From positions 1 through 7,607 of the forward strand of contig RHCK01000073.1 of assembly GCA_010030605.1 (NCBI GenBank): a DNA stretch of 7,607 nucleotides, in the 5' to 3' direction. Positions 1 through 7,353 of the stretch are shown here, piece after piece. The first letter of the stretch is position 1, and each line of letters begins with the position of its first letter. Source of the stretch: Acidimicrobiia bacterium (GTDB lineage Bacteria > Actinomycetota > Acidimicrobiia > Acidimicrobiales > Ilumatobacteraceae). The position numbers and the translations under genes were made by a program. The notes under the pieces are model-generated. The model was given only the letters and a program-made list of their open reading frames with translations. It did not search any database and was not told where the DNA came from.

Positions 1-2
1 CT

Positions 3-515
3 CGAAATGCCGACAGTTTCGTGCGCCTCACGTTGGCGGCCGAGAACGACGAGGTGGTCGAGCAGTATTCGGGTGGGCTCGAAGCCCGACGCAGGGATAT
101 CGAGAATGGCTCGACGCGCAGTGCCCGAGAAATCATCGATGATCTGCGTCGGTCGATCTACTCGTTGGAGGGCGCTTGGGCCGGAGCGCGACGAGCATGG
201 TTCGGCCGTGGTCGTCTTTCCATGGGGGCAGAAGTTCCGATCTCCGATCTTCCGTTGCGTCGTTGGCGGGAAGTTGAAGTCCACGCGGGGGACTTGGGTT
301 TGCCAGAGTTGGGTTTGGATGGACCCGACACGTGGTCGATGGATTACGTGCGGTTCGACCTTCCGGTGATGACGATGCAATGGAAATCGCGGGGATCCAT
401 GGGCCTCACCGATTTGCCCGCACCGATTCTCGGGCTTGCTCCCGCGCGTCGCTTGGGATGGCTGATGGGGCGAGTCGATGTGGATGGCGTCGAGCCCGCG
501 TCGGTAATGGGATGA
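3..515 (+). CDS. Mycothiol-dependent maleylpyruvate isomerase-family protein (3' part, N-terminus outside window)
   Basis: Partial gene: the frame is open to the left edge, and the first complete codons read R-N-A-D-S-F-V-R. This fits the 'H-x-x-R-N-A-D' stretch near the N-terminus of the family, so the GTG at 21 is an internal valine and the true start lies upstream. Members are cytoplasmic metalloenzymes or enzyme-like proteins related to mycothiol-dependent maleylpyruvate isomerase, with a DinB-like four-helix bundle. The motif RWREVEVHAGDLGL is the family hallmark. Its Glu (270-272) and His (282-284), spaced E-x-x-x-H, correspond to two of the three metal ligands. The third ligand, an N-terminal His, would be just off the window. 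About 170 residues are visible, close to the family's core minus its first helix. The gene ends in TGA 7 bases before the copper gene, so the two are probably co-transcribed, although no functional link is obvious. The substrate is unknown; many family members are annotated only by similarity. Confidence 0.85.
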   Translation, partial: RNADSFVRLTLAAENDEVVEQYSGGLEARRRDIENGSTRSAREIIDDLRRSIYSLEGAWAGARRAWFGRGRLSMGAEVPISDLPLRRWREVEVHAGDLGLPELGLDGPDTWSMDYVRFDLPVMTMQWKSRGSMGLTDLPAPILGLAPARRLGWLMGRVDVDGVEPASVMG

Positions 516-522
516 TGGGTCG

Positions 523-2157
523 ATGAGGAAGAACTTCTTCGTTCGTCGTGCCGTCGTTCTCGCCAGCGTTGTCGTTGGCTCGCTCGGTATCTCTCAATTG
601 CCGGCGTCGGCTCATGCCCAGTTGGAGTCCTCGTCACCATCGGCGTCGGCGATTCTCGAGGATGGGCCCGCCGAGATCACGTTGGACTTCAACGAAGCGG
701 TGACACCCGTGGCGCGTTCCATCGAGATCTACGACGAGTCCGGCAATCGTTTGATCCTCGAGGAGGCCGTGGTGTCCGACGAGGACGACACCATCATGTC
801 GGCTGGAGGAGTTCCCGAACTTCCCGACGGCGTGTATGCGGTCGTCTATCGCGCGCTATCGGCTGACGGGCACGTGGTGGAGGGTGCGTTCACGTTCCAG
901 GTGGGCACATCCGAGTCCGCGATCGACCCCGCTGACTTGTTGAGTGGGGTGCTCGATGGTTCAGCCGGCCCGTCGGGACTGTCGTGGGCGATGGGTATCG
1001 CACGTTGGCTGACGTTCGTCGGTGTGGCACTGGCGCTCGGTGGACTGGCGTTGTTGGCCGGTGGCGGTGTCAGCTCGGTTCGCTCCGTGCGATTGGTGCT
1101 CGGTGGTTGGGTGTCGGCGGTCGTGGGCTCGGCGTCGTTGTTCGCATTGCAGGGTCCGTACACCACGGCTGGAACGTGGTCGGACGTTTTCGATGTCGGA
1201 GTGTGGGCCGACGTCCTCGACACTCGATTGGGCACCGCCTTGGTCTGGCGCCTCGCGTTGCTGGTGGCACTCGCAGTCCTCATCGCGACCTTGCGTGGAG
1301 CGTTCGACCGATCGGCAACCACCTGGTGGCGTTCGTCCACTGCATTGGTCGGAGCGGGCATCGTTCTCACCTTCGCCGCGTCCGGGCATCCGAGCGCTTC
1401 ACGGTCGTCGGGGTTGGCGATCGGCATGGATGCCCTGCACCTCTCATCGGTCGTTCTTTGGTTCGGTGGTTTGTTCGTTCTCACCACTGGGTCAGTGTTG
1501 GCATCCCCTCATGCGACGCACGTCGTGGCCAGATTCTCTCGGATGGCAACGTGGGCGATCCCGATCGCCGTCGTGACCGGACTGTGGCAGACATGGCATT
1601 TGGTCCCGAGATTGTCGGACATCACCGACACCGACTGGGGCAAGGGTCTTCTGATCAAGGGTTGTTTCGTCGTGGGTGTCGTCACGCTCGGCGCATTCGG
1701 ACGATGGGTGGTACGTCGTCTCGATCACACGGCGTTGCGGCGGGTCGTGGCCGTCGAAGCGGCGGTGGGCCTCGTGGTGTTCGCGGTCACCGCGGGAATG
1801 GTGGCGAAGTCGCCGGAGGTGTCGTCCACCTCGACCGTGTTCCAATCATCATTGGTCGAAGGCGACATGATCGCCGACGTGTCCGTGACTCCGGGTCGCG
1901 TTGGGTACAACGAGATCCACCTCACGCTCGCCACGCCGAGCGGCTCGCTGCAGCCCGTCGATACGGTCGAAATGCGCATGACGCTTCCCGATTCCGAGAT
2001 CCCCACCGTTTCCGTGGCGGTCGAACAACTCGGGCCGAATCATTATGTGGGATCGTTGTCGGTCCTCTACGCCGGTACGTGGACGTTGGAGATTCTCGTG
2101 AACCCCGATCCGTCCACAAGCAAGCGTTTCACTACCGACGTTCCGATTTCGTCCTAG
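523..2157 (+). CDS. CopC-CopD fusion copper-binding/transport membrane protein
   Basis: A 544-residue membrane protein likely to bind copper outside the membrane and move it across. Residues 1-30 form a signal peptide (basic MRKNFFVRR, hydrophobic core, cleavage after ASA), which puts His31 at the mature N-terminus. Residues 31-127 are a CopC beta-sandwich beginning HAQLESSSPS and ending SADGHVVEGAFTFQV. His31, Asp115 and His117 match the CopC Cu(II) ligands. Only one methionine (Met92) lies in this domain, so the Met-rich Cu(I) site of some CopCs is absent. Residues 150-425 carry about eight hydrophobic segments of CopD type, including DALHLSSVVLWFGGL (303-317) and RFSRMATWAIPI (337-348). 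Residues 440-544 form a soluble beta-rich domain resembling the C-terminal part of YcnJ-like or FixH/YtkA-like proteins. ATG at 523 is chosen because it gives a proper signal peptide; no strong Shine-Dalgarno is seen. The TAG stop overlaps the stop of the convergent gene. Confidence 0.9.
   Translation: MRKNFFVRRAVVLASVVVGSLGISQLPASAHAQLESSSPSASAILEDGPAEITLDFNEAVTPVARSIEIYDESGNRLILEEAVVSDEDDTIMSAGGVPELPDGVYAVVYRALSADGHVVEGAFTFQVGTSESAIDPADLLSGVLDGSAGPSGLSWAMGIARWLTFVGVALALGGLALLAGGGVSSVRSVRLVLGGWVSAVVGSASLFALQGPYTTAGTWSDVFDVGVWADVLDTRLGTALVWRLALLVALAVLIATLRGAFDRSATTWWRSSTALVGAGIVLTFAASGHPSASRSSGLAIGMDALHLSSVVLWFGGLFVLTTGSVLASPHATHVVARFSRMATWAIPIAVVTGLWQTWHLVPRLSDITDTDWGKGLLIKGCFVVGVVTLGAFGRWVVRRLDHTALRRVVAVEAAVGLVVFAVTAGMVAKSPEVSSTSTVFQSSLVEGDMIADVSVTPGRVGYNEIHLTLATPSGSLQPVDTVEMRMTLPDSEIPTVSVAVEQLGPNHYVGSLSVLYAGTWTLEILVNPDPSTSKRFTTDVPISS
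2154..2157. other. Shared CTAG palindrome holding the stop codons of two convergent genes
   Basis: The copper gene ends with TAG at 2155-2157 on the plus strand and the 406-residue gene ends with TAG at 2156-2154 on the minus strand, so the tetranucleotide CTAG provides both stops. There is no intergenic space, and I see no GC-rich hairpin followed by a T-run on either strand around it. Transcription must end inside the opposite gene, by Rho-dependent termination, or not sharply at all. Confidence 0.85.
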
Positions 2158-3374
2158 TTCACGGTTGCCCACGAGTCACCCCGTCCGGTGGCGTTCGCGA
2201 TCGCATCAATGGCGTGTTGAACCTCCAATCGAACTTCGACGGGAATCGCGCGACCATCGAGCACAACGAGCCCATCATCGACGGCCGACCTCCAGGTGAG
2301 TTCGCCGGCCAAACGCGCCAACTGTTCGCGCTGTCGAGCTTCTTCTCGTTCGGCATCGTCGGACGCATCGTCGGTGTGATCCATGTTCGATGCCACGACC
2401 CCGATCGTGGACGACAGGCCCAGAGAAGCCGGCCACGGAAGACCCAGGGGAAGCTTCGTGGGGATCGAGAGGATTCGTGTCGTGCGCGCCGATTCTGATC
2501 GGGCTCGATCGACGGCCGCTCCGCGCAGCACCTCGGTGCTCACCCCAATGGCGAAGGCGACGTCGTCGATGTGCTGCATGCGCTCGTCATGAGTATCGGG
2601 CAATGTTGCGAACGCTCGAATCAGTGCACCTTCCAGTCCGAGCGCGAGTTCCGCCGCGGCTCGACGATCGGCGGCGATTCGTCTCAGCAAAAGCAGACCT
2701 TCTTCACGATCGCCACCCCAAAGGTCGCAGAGTCCGGTGAAGTGCAACTGCCACGGCGCGGCTATGGCACCCAGAAGCGCACGGAGTTCGTCACGTCGCC
2801 GGCGCAATTCACCGACATTCAAACTGGCGCCACTGAACGCGGGTCGGACGGCGGGCTCGTCGAAGATCGCGCGCGCCACGGATTCGATCCGAAATCGGGC
2901 GATCGTCGGGTCGGTGCTGTCGGGTGATGTCGCGGCCAACCAGAAGCGTTCGATTGAAGCGAAGTTCGTCGATCCAAAGAGCAAGGCCGCCACTCGGCTC
3001 GAATCCTCGAGGAAGGCGCGACTGAGCAATGAGTCCCGCACTTCCGTGTTGCCGATGATGATGGGCATGAGGTCATCGATGGGGGTGGACGGACTGGTGG
3101 TGGCTCGGTTCCACCATTTGGGGTCGGCGATCGATCGGTCGACGACCGCGAGGATTCGCGAAGCCCCGTGTGTCGTGTCGACGAAGAACGACGACGTCAG
3201 AATGGTGCGCAGGCGTGACGAGATTTCCTCGAGCATCGAGACGGTTCGGAGTAACAATGGCGCCGTCACGAGGTCGGGAGCGACCGACCGTGCCCGATGC
3301 AGGTGTTCGATCGCCGTGATCACCTGATGTCGGGTCGAACGCAATTCCTCGAGGTCGACGGTGATGGAGGTCAT
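2154..3374 (-). CDS. Hypothetical protein, 406 aa, function unknown
   Basis: I do not recognise this protein. It starts with ATG at 3374 inside an ATGA overlap with the upstream small ORF, which implies translational coupling; a weak GGAA lies about 4 bases upstream. It has no signal peptide and no convincing membrane span. Residues 1-62 look like a helical hairpin (VDLEELRSTRHQVITAIEHL, then LLRTVSMLEEISSRLRTIL). The middle (100-290) is largely alpha-helical, with an Arg-rich stretch RRRRDELRAL (191-200), a motif WQLHFTGLCDLWGGDREEG (208-226) and an Ala/Leu-rich helix. Residues 301-327 are a Pro- and hydrophobic-rich segment. An acidic, charged linker (331-352) then leads to a C-terminal segment of about 55 residues. 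The helical hairpin and the phrase FWLAATSPDSTDP recall helical proteins of actinobacterial type VII secretion loci, but this is a weak impression. It is last in the thiBPQ operon and shares its stop palindrome with the copper gene. Confidence 0.72.
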   Translation of the reverse strand: MTSITVDLEELRSTRHQVITAIEHLHRARSVAPDLVTAPLLLRTVSMLEEISSRLRTILTSSFFVDTTHGASRILAVVDRSIADPKWWNRATTSPSTPIDDLMPIIIGNTEVRDSLLSRAFLEDSSRVAALLFGSTNFASIERFWLAATSPDSTDPTIARFRIESVARAIFDEPAVRPAFSGASLNVGELRRRRDELRALLGAIAAPWQLHFTGLCDLWGGDREEGLLLLRRIAADRRAAAELALGLEGALIRAFATLPDTHDERMQHIDDVAFAIGVSTEVLRGAAVDRARSESARTTRILSIPTKLPLGLPWPASLGLSSTIGVVASNMDHTDDASDDAEREEARQREQLARLAGELTWRSAVDDGLVVLDGRAIPVEVRLEVQHAIDAIANATGRGDSWATVN

Positions 3375-3565
3375 GTTTCCAATTGATCCGAAATCACCCG
3401 AAGAAGACTTCGTGCGTCGCGAAGGCGATCTCCGATGATGTCGATGGCTGGGCCGCGGCTTCGCCCGGAGTCGAGGATTTGGCTCGCCTGCCGAAGTCGT
3501 AGGTGGGCAAGTTCGACTTCATTACGGAAAACTCCGTCCGAAAAAATCGGTCTTCCTTCGGGCAC
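3371..3565 (-). CDS. Small hypothetical protein (about 64 aa)
   Basis: A short ORF, unrecognised, between the oxidoreductase fusion and the 406-residue gene. It ends in TGA overlapping the next gene's ATG (ATGA, 3371-3374), the main reason to believe it is translated. The predicted product is highly charged and helical, notably VELAHLRLRQASQILDSG and IIGDRLRDARSLLRVISDQL, with no membrane segment or signal. The start is uncertain. GTG at 3565 is the only conventional start codon I find near the 5' end, but it has no Shine-Dalgarno. The frame stays open for 11 more codons back to the TGA of the upstream gene, which is in the same frame. A purine-rich GAAGGAAGA lies after the GTG, 4 bases before an ATT codon. 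A competing reading in another frame begins with ATG after GGACGGAG and gives 42 residues, but it lacks the stop/start overlap and looks less protein-like. Confidence 0.5.
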   Translation of the reverse strand: MPEGRPIFSDGVFRNEVELAHLRLRQASQILDSGRSRGPAIDIIGDRLRDARSLLRVISDQLET

Positions 3566-3598
3566 GAAGAAGGGTGGGAACGTGTCCGCGACGGATGG

Positions 3599-5119
3599 TC
3601 AGTCGATCCGACGAACCACGCGGTGATGGGGGAGGGATGTGACCGATTCGATGAAGCCATCACCGACCGTCTGGTATCCGTGACGTCGGTAAAACGCGAG
3701 CGCCGCATCCCGGGCGTTGGCCCACACCAAAGTCGCTCCACGTTCTTTCGCCAGGTCCAGTCCGGCCCCGAGGAGGATCGCGCCAATCCCACGACCTTGA
3801 AGGTGCCGGGCCGTGGCCATTCCGCGCAGTTGCATCGCCGATGCGCCGGGGTCGTCCACATGTTCCCGCATCATCCATGTGCTCACACCGACGATGGAGC
3901 CGGAACCATCGAAAGCGGCAAGATGCACCGTGGTGGGTTCGTCGTCCCCGTCGAAGTCGATGACCCGGTTCGTCATTCCACGGCGAAGCACATCGAGGCG
4001 CAGTGGTCGCACATCCTCGACCGACACTCGACGCACGACGTAGGACGAACCCGAACCGCCGACCAGACGACGATCACCGTCGGCGCGCGCCGAGTCGTAC
4101 AGGGCGTCGACCACTCGGTGCGCGGCAAGTGCAACCGTGGCATCGGGGTGAGCGGGACGTCGATCGAGCGCGGCGCGTAAAAATGCGGCATCGGGGTTCG
4201 GGTCATCGGGAACGAGATGAGCGGTGGCTTCGACGAGACGTTCGCCGTCCAGAGTGATGGTCGTTCCGTCGGAGTCCGTCCAACTGACCGGTCCGAACCA
4301 GTCGTCGCCCTCGATGACGATGAAACGCTTCTCGCAGAACACTTCGACGCGTCGCAAGCTCGGTCGCGCGAGGTTGTCGTGCCAGATGCTGTTGAGCGTT
4401 CCAATCGCGGGAATGTCGCTCGGGTCCGTCGGTTCGAAGGTGAAGGTGGCAGCGACAACATCTTCGATCCCACGATGGCCGTGGAAATTCGACTGTCGGG
4501 CACTGACCGAATGAATCGGTCCGACAAGGGCGTGCAGCATGTCGATGTCGTGAATGCTGTGTTCCAGCAGAGTTCCGGAACCGGCTTTGCTCGCATCGCT
4601 TCGCCACGTCGACCCGTAATGGCCCTGGATCGGGATGAATTGATCATCGCGGAAAACGACGCTCATGACCCGTCCGGCCGACGGCTCCGTGATGAGTTGT
4701 CGAGCCATCAGATAAGCGGGTGAATGACGCAACACCAGGCCGACCTGATTCGTGACACCCGACTTCTCGAGTATCTCGGTGATGCGCTCGGCGTCGGCGA
4801 GATTGGTGGCCAAGGGCTTTTCACAGAAGATCGCTTTGCCGGCATCGGCGGCCGCTTGCACCAAACCCAAGTGTTCGGACGTCCATGTGCAGATGTACAC
4901 CGCGTCGCAGGATGCCAGAACCTCATCGACCGATGACATGGGGGAGTGACCACTGGCGCGGGCGAATTCTTCGCAGCGCGCGGAGTCAGTATCGAACACA
5001 CCTGCTCGCTCGACGGTGAATCCGAGCGTGGCCGAAGCTCGACGGATGCTCTTTGAATGGTAGGTGGCGATGTGGCCAGCCCCGAGAAATCCGACGCGAA
5101 GGGTGGGCAGGTCGGCCAT
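3599..5119 (-). CDS. Gfo/Idh/MocA-family NAD(P)-dependent oxidoreductase fused to GNAT N-acetyltransferase
   Basis: A 506-residue cytoplasmic two-enzyme protein. Residues 7-125 are a Rossmann fold with the nucleotide-binding motif GFLGAGHIA (10-18) and the family signature FCEKPLATN (98-106), whose Glu100-Lys101-Pro102 includes the usual catalytic lysine. Residues 128-345 are the C-terminal alpha/beta domain, with GSGTLLEHSIHDIDMLHAL (180-198), in which His190 and Asp191 sit where the family has its active-site H-D. A linker (about 346-358) leads to a GNAT domain. This carries LRGMATARHLQGRGIGAILL (431-450), containing the acetyl-CoA pyrophosphate loop Q-G-R-G-I-G, and AFYRRHGYQTVGDGF (475-489) with the common GNAT tyrosine. 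Single-domain oxidoreductases of this family are about 330-390 residues, so the extra 150 are a genuine in-frame addition. The substrate is unknown; relatives oxidise sugars, inositols or sugar nucleotides. ATG at 5119 lies 9 bases after the thiQ stop, so operon membership is likely. Confidence 0.9.
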   Translation of the reverse strand: MADLPTLRVGFLGAGHIATYHSKSIRRASATLGFTVERAGVFDTDSARCEEFARASGHSPMSSVDEVLASCDAVYICTWTSEHLGLVQAAADAGKAIFCEKPLATNLADAERITEILEKSGVTNQVGLVLRHSPAYLMARQLITEPSAGRVMSVVFRDDQFIPIQGHYGSTWRSDASKAGSGTLLEHSIHDIDMLHALVGPIHSVSARQSNFHGHRGIEDVVAATFTFEPTDPSDIPAIGTLNSIWHDNLARPSLRRVEVFCEKRFIVIEGDDWFGPVSWTDSDGTTITLDGERLVEATAHLVPDDPNPDAAFLRAALDRRPAHPDATVALAAHRVVDALYDSARADGDRRLVGGSGSSYVVRRVSVEDVRPLRLDVLRRGMTNRVIDFDGDDEPTTVHLAAFDGSGSIVGVSTWMMREHVDDPGASAMQLRGMATARHLQGRGIGAILLGAGLDLAKERGATLVWANARDAALAFYRRHGYQTVGDGFIESVTSLPHHRVVRRID

Positions 5120-5128
5120 GAGCGCAAA

Positions 5129-5776
5129 CTATCCGAGTCGGACAATGGACGTCGCGAGACGGGTTGCTTCGTCGCGATCGTGGGTGACGAGGATGCAGGT
5201 TGTGCGGGATGAATCGAGGATGTTCTTGAGATCCAGCAACAACTTTTCGTGCAACTCCGCGTCGAGTCCGGTGAGTGGCTCGTCGAGAAGCAGAACGGAC
5301 GGGGACGGGGCCAATCCCCGCGCCAATGCGACACGTTTCGATTCCCCTCCCGAGAGGATGCCGACCGGATCGCGCGATCGATCGGCCATTCCGACCAGGG
5401 TCAACATTTCCATCACCCGGTCTTGCACCTTGGCTTTGGGCCACGATCGACGGAAATTCGACGACCAATTGTGCCGCAGACCGTAGGCGACGTTGTCGCC
5501 GACCGACAGATGCGGGAAGAGTTGGTTGTCCTGGAAGACGAGACCGATTCGGCGTCGATGAGTTGGCAGATCCGTGATGTCGGCGTCATCGAGGAACACG
5601 TGGCCGGCGGCTGGTCGGTCGATGCCCGCAATGATCCGCAACAACGACGACTTGCCCGATCCGGATGGCCCCAACAGGGCACAGGTGGACGCTTCGGCAA
5701 CTTGGAATGAGATCGACGGGATGATGGGCCGTCCATCATGAACGATCGCCACTTGTGAAATCTCGAGACGACTCAT
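5129..5776 (-). CDS. thiQ: ABC transporter ATP-binding protein, thiamine-type (ThiQ-like)
   Basis: A 215-residue ATPase that powers the importer formed with the neighbouring permease. All ABC motifs are visible: Walker A GPSGSGKS (36-43), Q-loop Gln82 in VFQDNQLFPHLSV, signature LSGGESKRVALARGLA (141-156), Walker B VLLLDEP (161-167) with a D-loop GLD (170-172), and the switch histidine in LVTHD (His199). The signature reads LSGGE rather than LSGGQ, a change common in this importer family. Length is close to E. coli ThiQ (about 230) and lacks the long C-terminal regulatory domain of PotA- or FbpC-type ATPases, which supports thiamine over polyamine or iron. It begins with ATG inside an ATGA overlap with thiP, consistent with translational coupling and matched subunit amounts. 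Family and role are secure; substrate assignment rests on the neighbours. Confidence 0.88.
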   Translation of the reverse strand: MSRLEISQVAIVHDGRPIIPSISFQVAEASTCALLGPSGSGKSSLLRIIAGIDRPAAGHVFLDDADITDLPTHRRRIGLVFQDNQLFPHLSVGDNVAYGLRHNWSSNFRRSWPKAKVQDRVMEMLTLVGMADRSRDPVGILSGGESKRVALARGLAPSPSVLLLDEPLTGLDAELHEKLLLDLKNILDSSRTTCILVTHDRDEATRLATSIVRLG

Positions 5777-7353
5777 CGAATTACCCCGTGATCGGACCGA
5801 CCCAATGTCAGAAAGACCGTCGCGGTGAGTGCCAGTAGAACGACAGCCGTGGAGAGGCCGGCGAGTCGGGCGAGGTCACCGGAGCGACCGAGTAATCGAT
5901 CGACGGCGATCGGAAGGGTGTCGGTGTCGCGGCGGGTGAGCAGACTGGTGGCTCCGAATTCTCCCAACGAAATGGCCATCGACATCGCTGCTGTCGTACG
6001 AACGGCGGGCAACAACAACGGCCATTCGATGGTACGCCACGTTCGAAAGGGTGGGGCTCCGAGCGTCATTGCTGCCGACCGAAGGTGGAGAGGGATGGCG
6101 CCCTGCACCGCCGCGATGGTGCGGATGACGAAGGGAAGAGCGACCACCGCGTGGACGAGGGGCAGGATGAACCACGTTCCTCGCAGATCGATGAACTCGT
6201 CGTTGTAGGTGACCACGATTCCCAGACCCACCGCGACCGCCGATGCGCCGAGTGGCAACAGAAGCAGTCGTTCCGCCGACCTTGCATGATCGGATCTCGA
6301 GGCACGCAATCTGGTTGCGAGCACGCCCACTGGTATTGCGATCGCCGTGGCCACGATCGCGTACGACATCGAACGAATGATGACGGGCACGAGGTCGATG
6401 TTCAGGCCCGGGATCGAACGTCGGTCGGTGATGATGCGCCAACCGGCGAGTGTCCACCTTCCTCGGTTTCGTACCGAAGAAATCACCAATGAAATCAACG
6501 GTATCGCGATGATCGTGGTGGATACCGCCGCCACGATCGGCGCAAGACGTGGCATTCGACGGGGAACACCACGATGAGCAAGTTCATTTGTCACGGCGCG
6601 TTCGCGACGCCTCCAGGCGGCGAGGCAACCTGTGACGACGAGCAATTGCGCCAGGGCCAACGTGGCGGCCCCCGACAAATCGCCGAATGACATCGCCCGT
6701 CGATAGATCTCGACCTCGATCGTGGTGTTGTCGCCGCCGAGTATTCGGACGATGCCGTACGACGTGGCGCACATGAAGCCAACGATTCCCGTGGCGGCCA
6801 TCAGGCCGGGTCGGAGCAAAGGGATGGTCACAGTGAGGAAGGATCGGGTCGGCGATGCTCCCAAGGTGTGGGCCGCGGAGGTCAACATCGGATCGATGGT
6901 CGCCCAAATGGGCCCCACCGTTCTGATGATGACCGAAAGGTTGAAATACACGTGAGCCAGTAGAACGGCCAGCAAGCCTCGGTTGGATCCAGTGGGAAGT
7001 AATTCGAGAAACGACGCTCCGACAACGACCGTCGGTAGGACGAAAGGCAACGTGACGGTCGAGAGCATGAATCGGCGACCACGGAACTGCCATCGCGAAA
7101 ATGCCCATGCGGGGGCCAGCCCCAATGCGACGGTGAGAATGGTCGAAAGAACCGTTTCGACCAACGTGAAACGAATCGCGTCCATGACACCCGGGTGACG
7201 CCACACCCCAATGACGGACTCCGAGGTGATGGTGCGAGCGGCCAGGTTGACGATGGGTACAATGACGAAAGCAACGACCAGCACCAATGCCGGTGCGATC
7301 CACGGCACGGCTGTTCGGTCGCGGAGTCGGGGGCGATCAACCGACGAGGGCAT
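5773..7353 (-). CDS. thiP: ABC transporter permease, two-domain thiamine type (ThiP-like)
   Basis: A 526-residue inner-membrane permease containing two fused binding-protein-dependent transport domains, the layout of ThiP and of FbpB/AfuB iron permeases. Each half has its own cytoplasmic EAA loop for docking the ATPase: AAHTLGASPTRSFLTVTIPL (160-179) and AAMTLGAPPFRTWRTIEWPL (427-446). About twelve hydrophobic segments are spread over both halves, separated by a basic cytoplasmic linker near 247-267. The stretch SYGIVRILGGDNTTIEVEIY (198-217) resembles the corresponding part of ThiP proteins. Length matches E. coli ThiP (536). ATG at 7353 is preferred because GGAGG lies 6 bases upstream; the in-frame GTG at 7377 would add 8 residues but has less support. 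The gene overlaps the end of thiB by 17 bases and the start of thiQ by 4. An iron(III)-type substrate is the main alternative and cannot be excluded from this subunit alone. Confidence 0.88.
   Translation of the reverse strand: MPSSVDRPRLRDRTAVPWIAPALVLVVAFVIVPIVNLAARTITSESVIGVWRHPGVMDAIRFTLVETVLSTILTVALGLAPAWAFSRWQFRGRRFMLSTVTLPFVLPTVVVGASFLELLPTGSNRGLLAVLLAHVYFNLSVIIRTVGPIWATIDPMLTSAAHTLGASPTRSFLTVTIPLLRPGLMAATGIVGFMCATSYGIVRILGGDNTTIEVEIYRRAMSFGDLSGAATLALAQLLVVTGCLAAWRRRERAVTNELAHRGVPRRMPRLAPIVAAVSTTIIAIPLISLVISSVRNRGRWTLAGWRIITDRRSIPGLNIDLVPVIIRSMSYAIVATAIAIPVGVLATRLRASRSDHARSAERLLLLPLGASAVAVGLGIVVTYNDEFIDLRGTWFILPLVHAVVALPFVIRTIAAVQGAIPLHLRSAAMTLGAPPFRTWRTIEWPLLLPAVRTTAAMSMAISLGEFGATSLLTRRDTDTLPIAVDRLLGRSGDLARLAGLSTAVVLLALTATVFLTLGRSDHGVIR

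Noticed and set aside
21..23. GTG as the start of the first gene
   Set aside because: The frame is open upstream to the window edge and the preceding residues R-N-A-D-S-F fit the conserved N-terminal region of the family, so this is an internal valine.
846..1487. A 213-codon minus-strand open frame inside the copper gene
   Set aside because: It is antisense to a clearly recognised membrane protein and its translation is Pro/Thr/Ser-rich with no recognisable motif.
984..2498. A 504-codon open frame on the plus strand overlapping the copper gene and the 406-residue gene
   Set aside because: It runs in another frame across the well-supported CopC-CopD gene, then antisense into the next gene. 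Its translation is Arg/Gly/His-rich low-complexity sequence, typical of shadow frames in GC-rich DNA.
2737..3327. A 196-codon plus-strand open frame opposite the 406-residue gene
   Set aside because: The minus-strand reading has coherent helical composition and an ATGA start overlap; the plus-strand reading is Arg/Ser-rich and has no supporting start context.
3535..3550. Possible hairpin CCGA-TTTTT-TCGG near the start of the small ORF
   Set aside because: The stem is only four pairs and the T-run is the loop, not a tail, so it does not look like an intrinsic terminator.
3503..4180. A 225-codon plus-strand open frame opposite the GNAT domain
   Set aside because: It is antisense to conserved acetyltransferase motifs, and its composition is that of a shadow frame.
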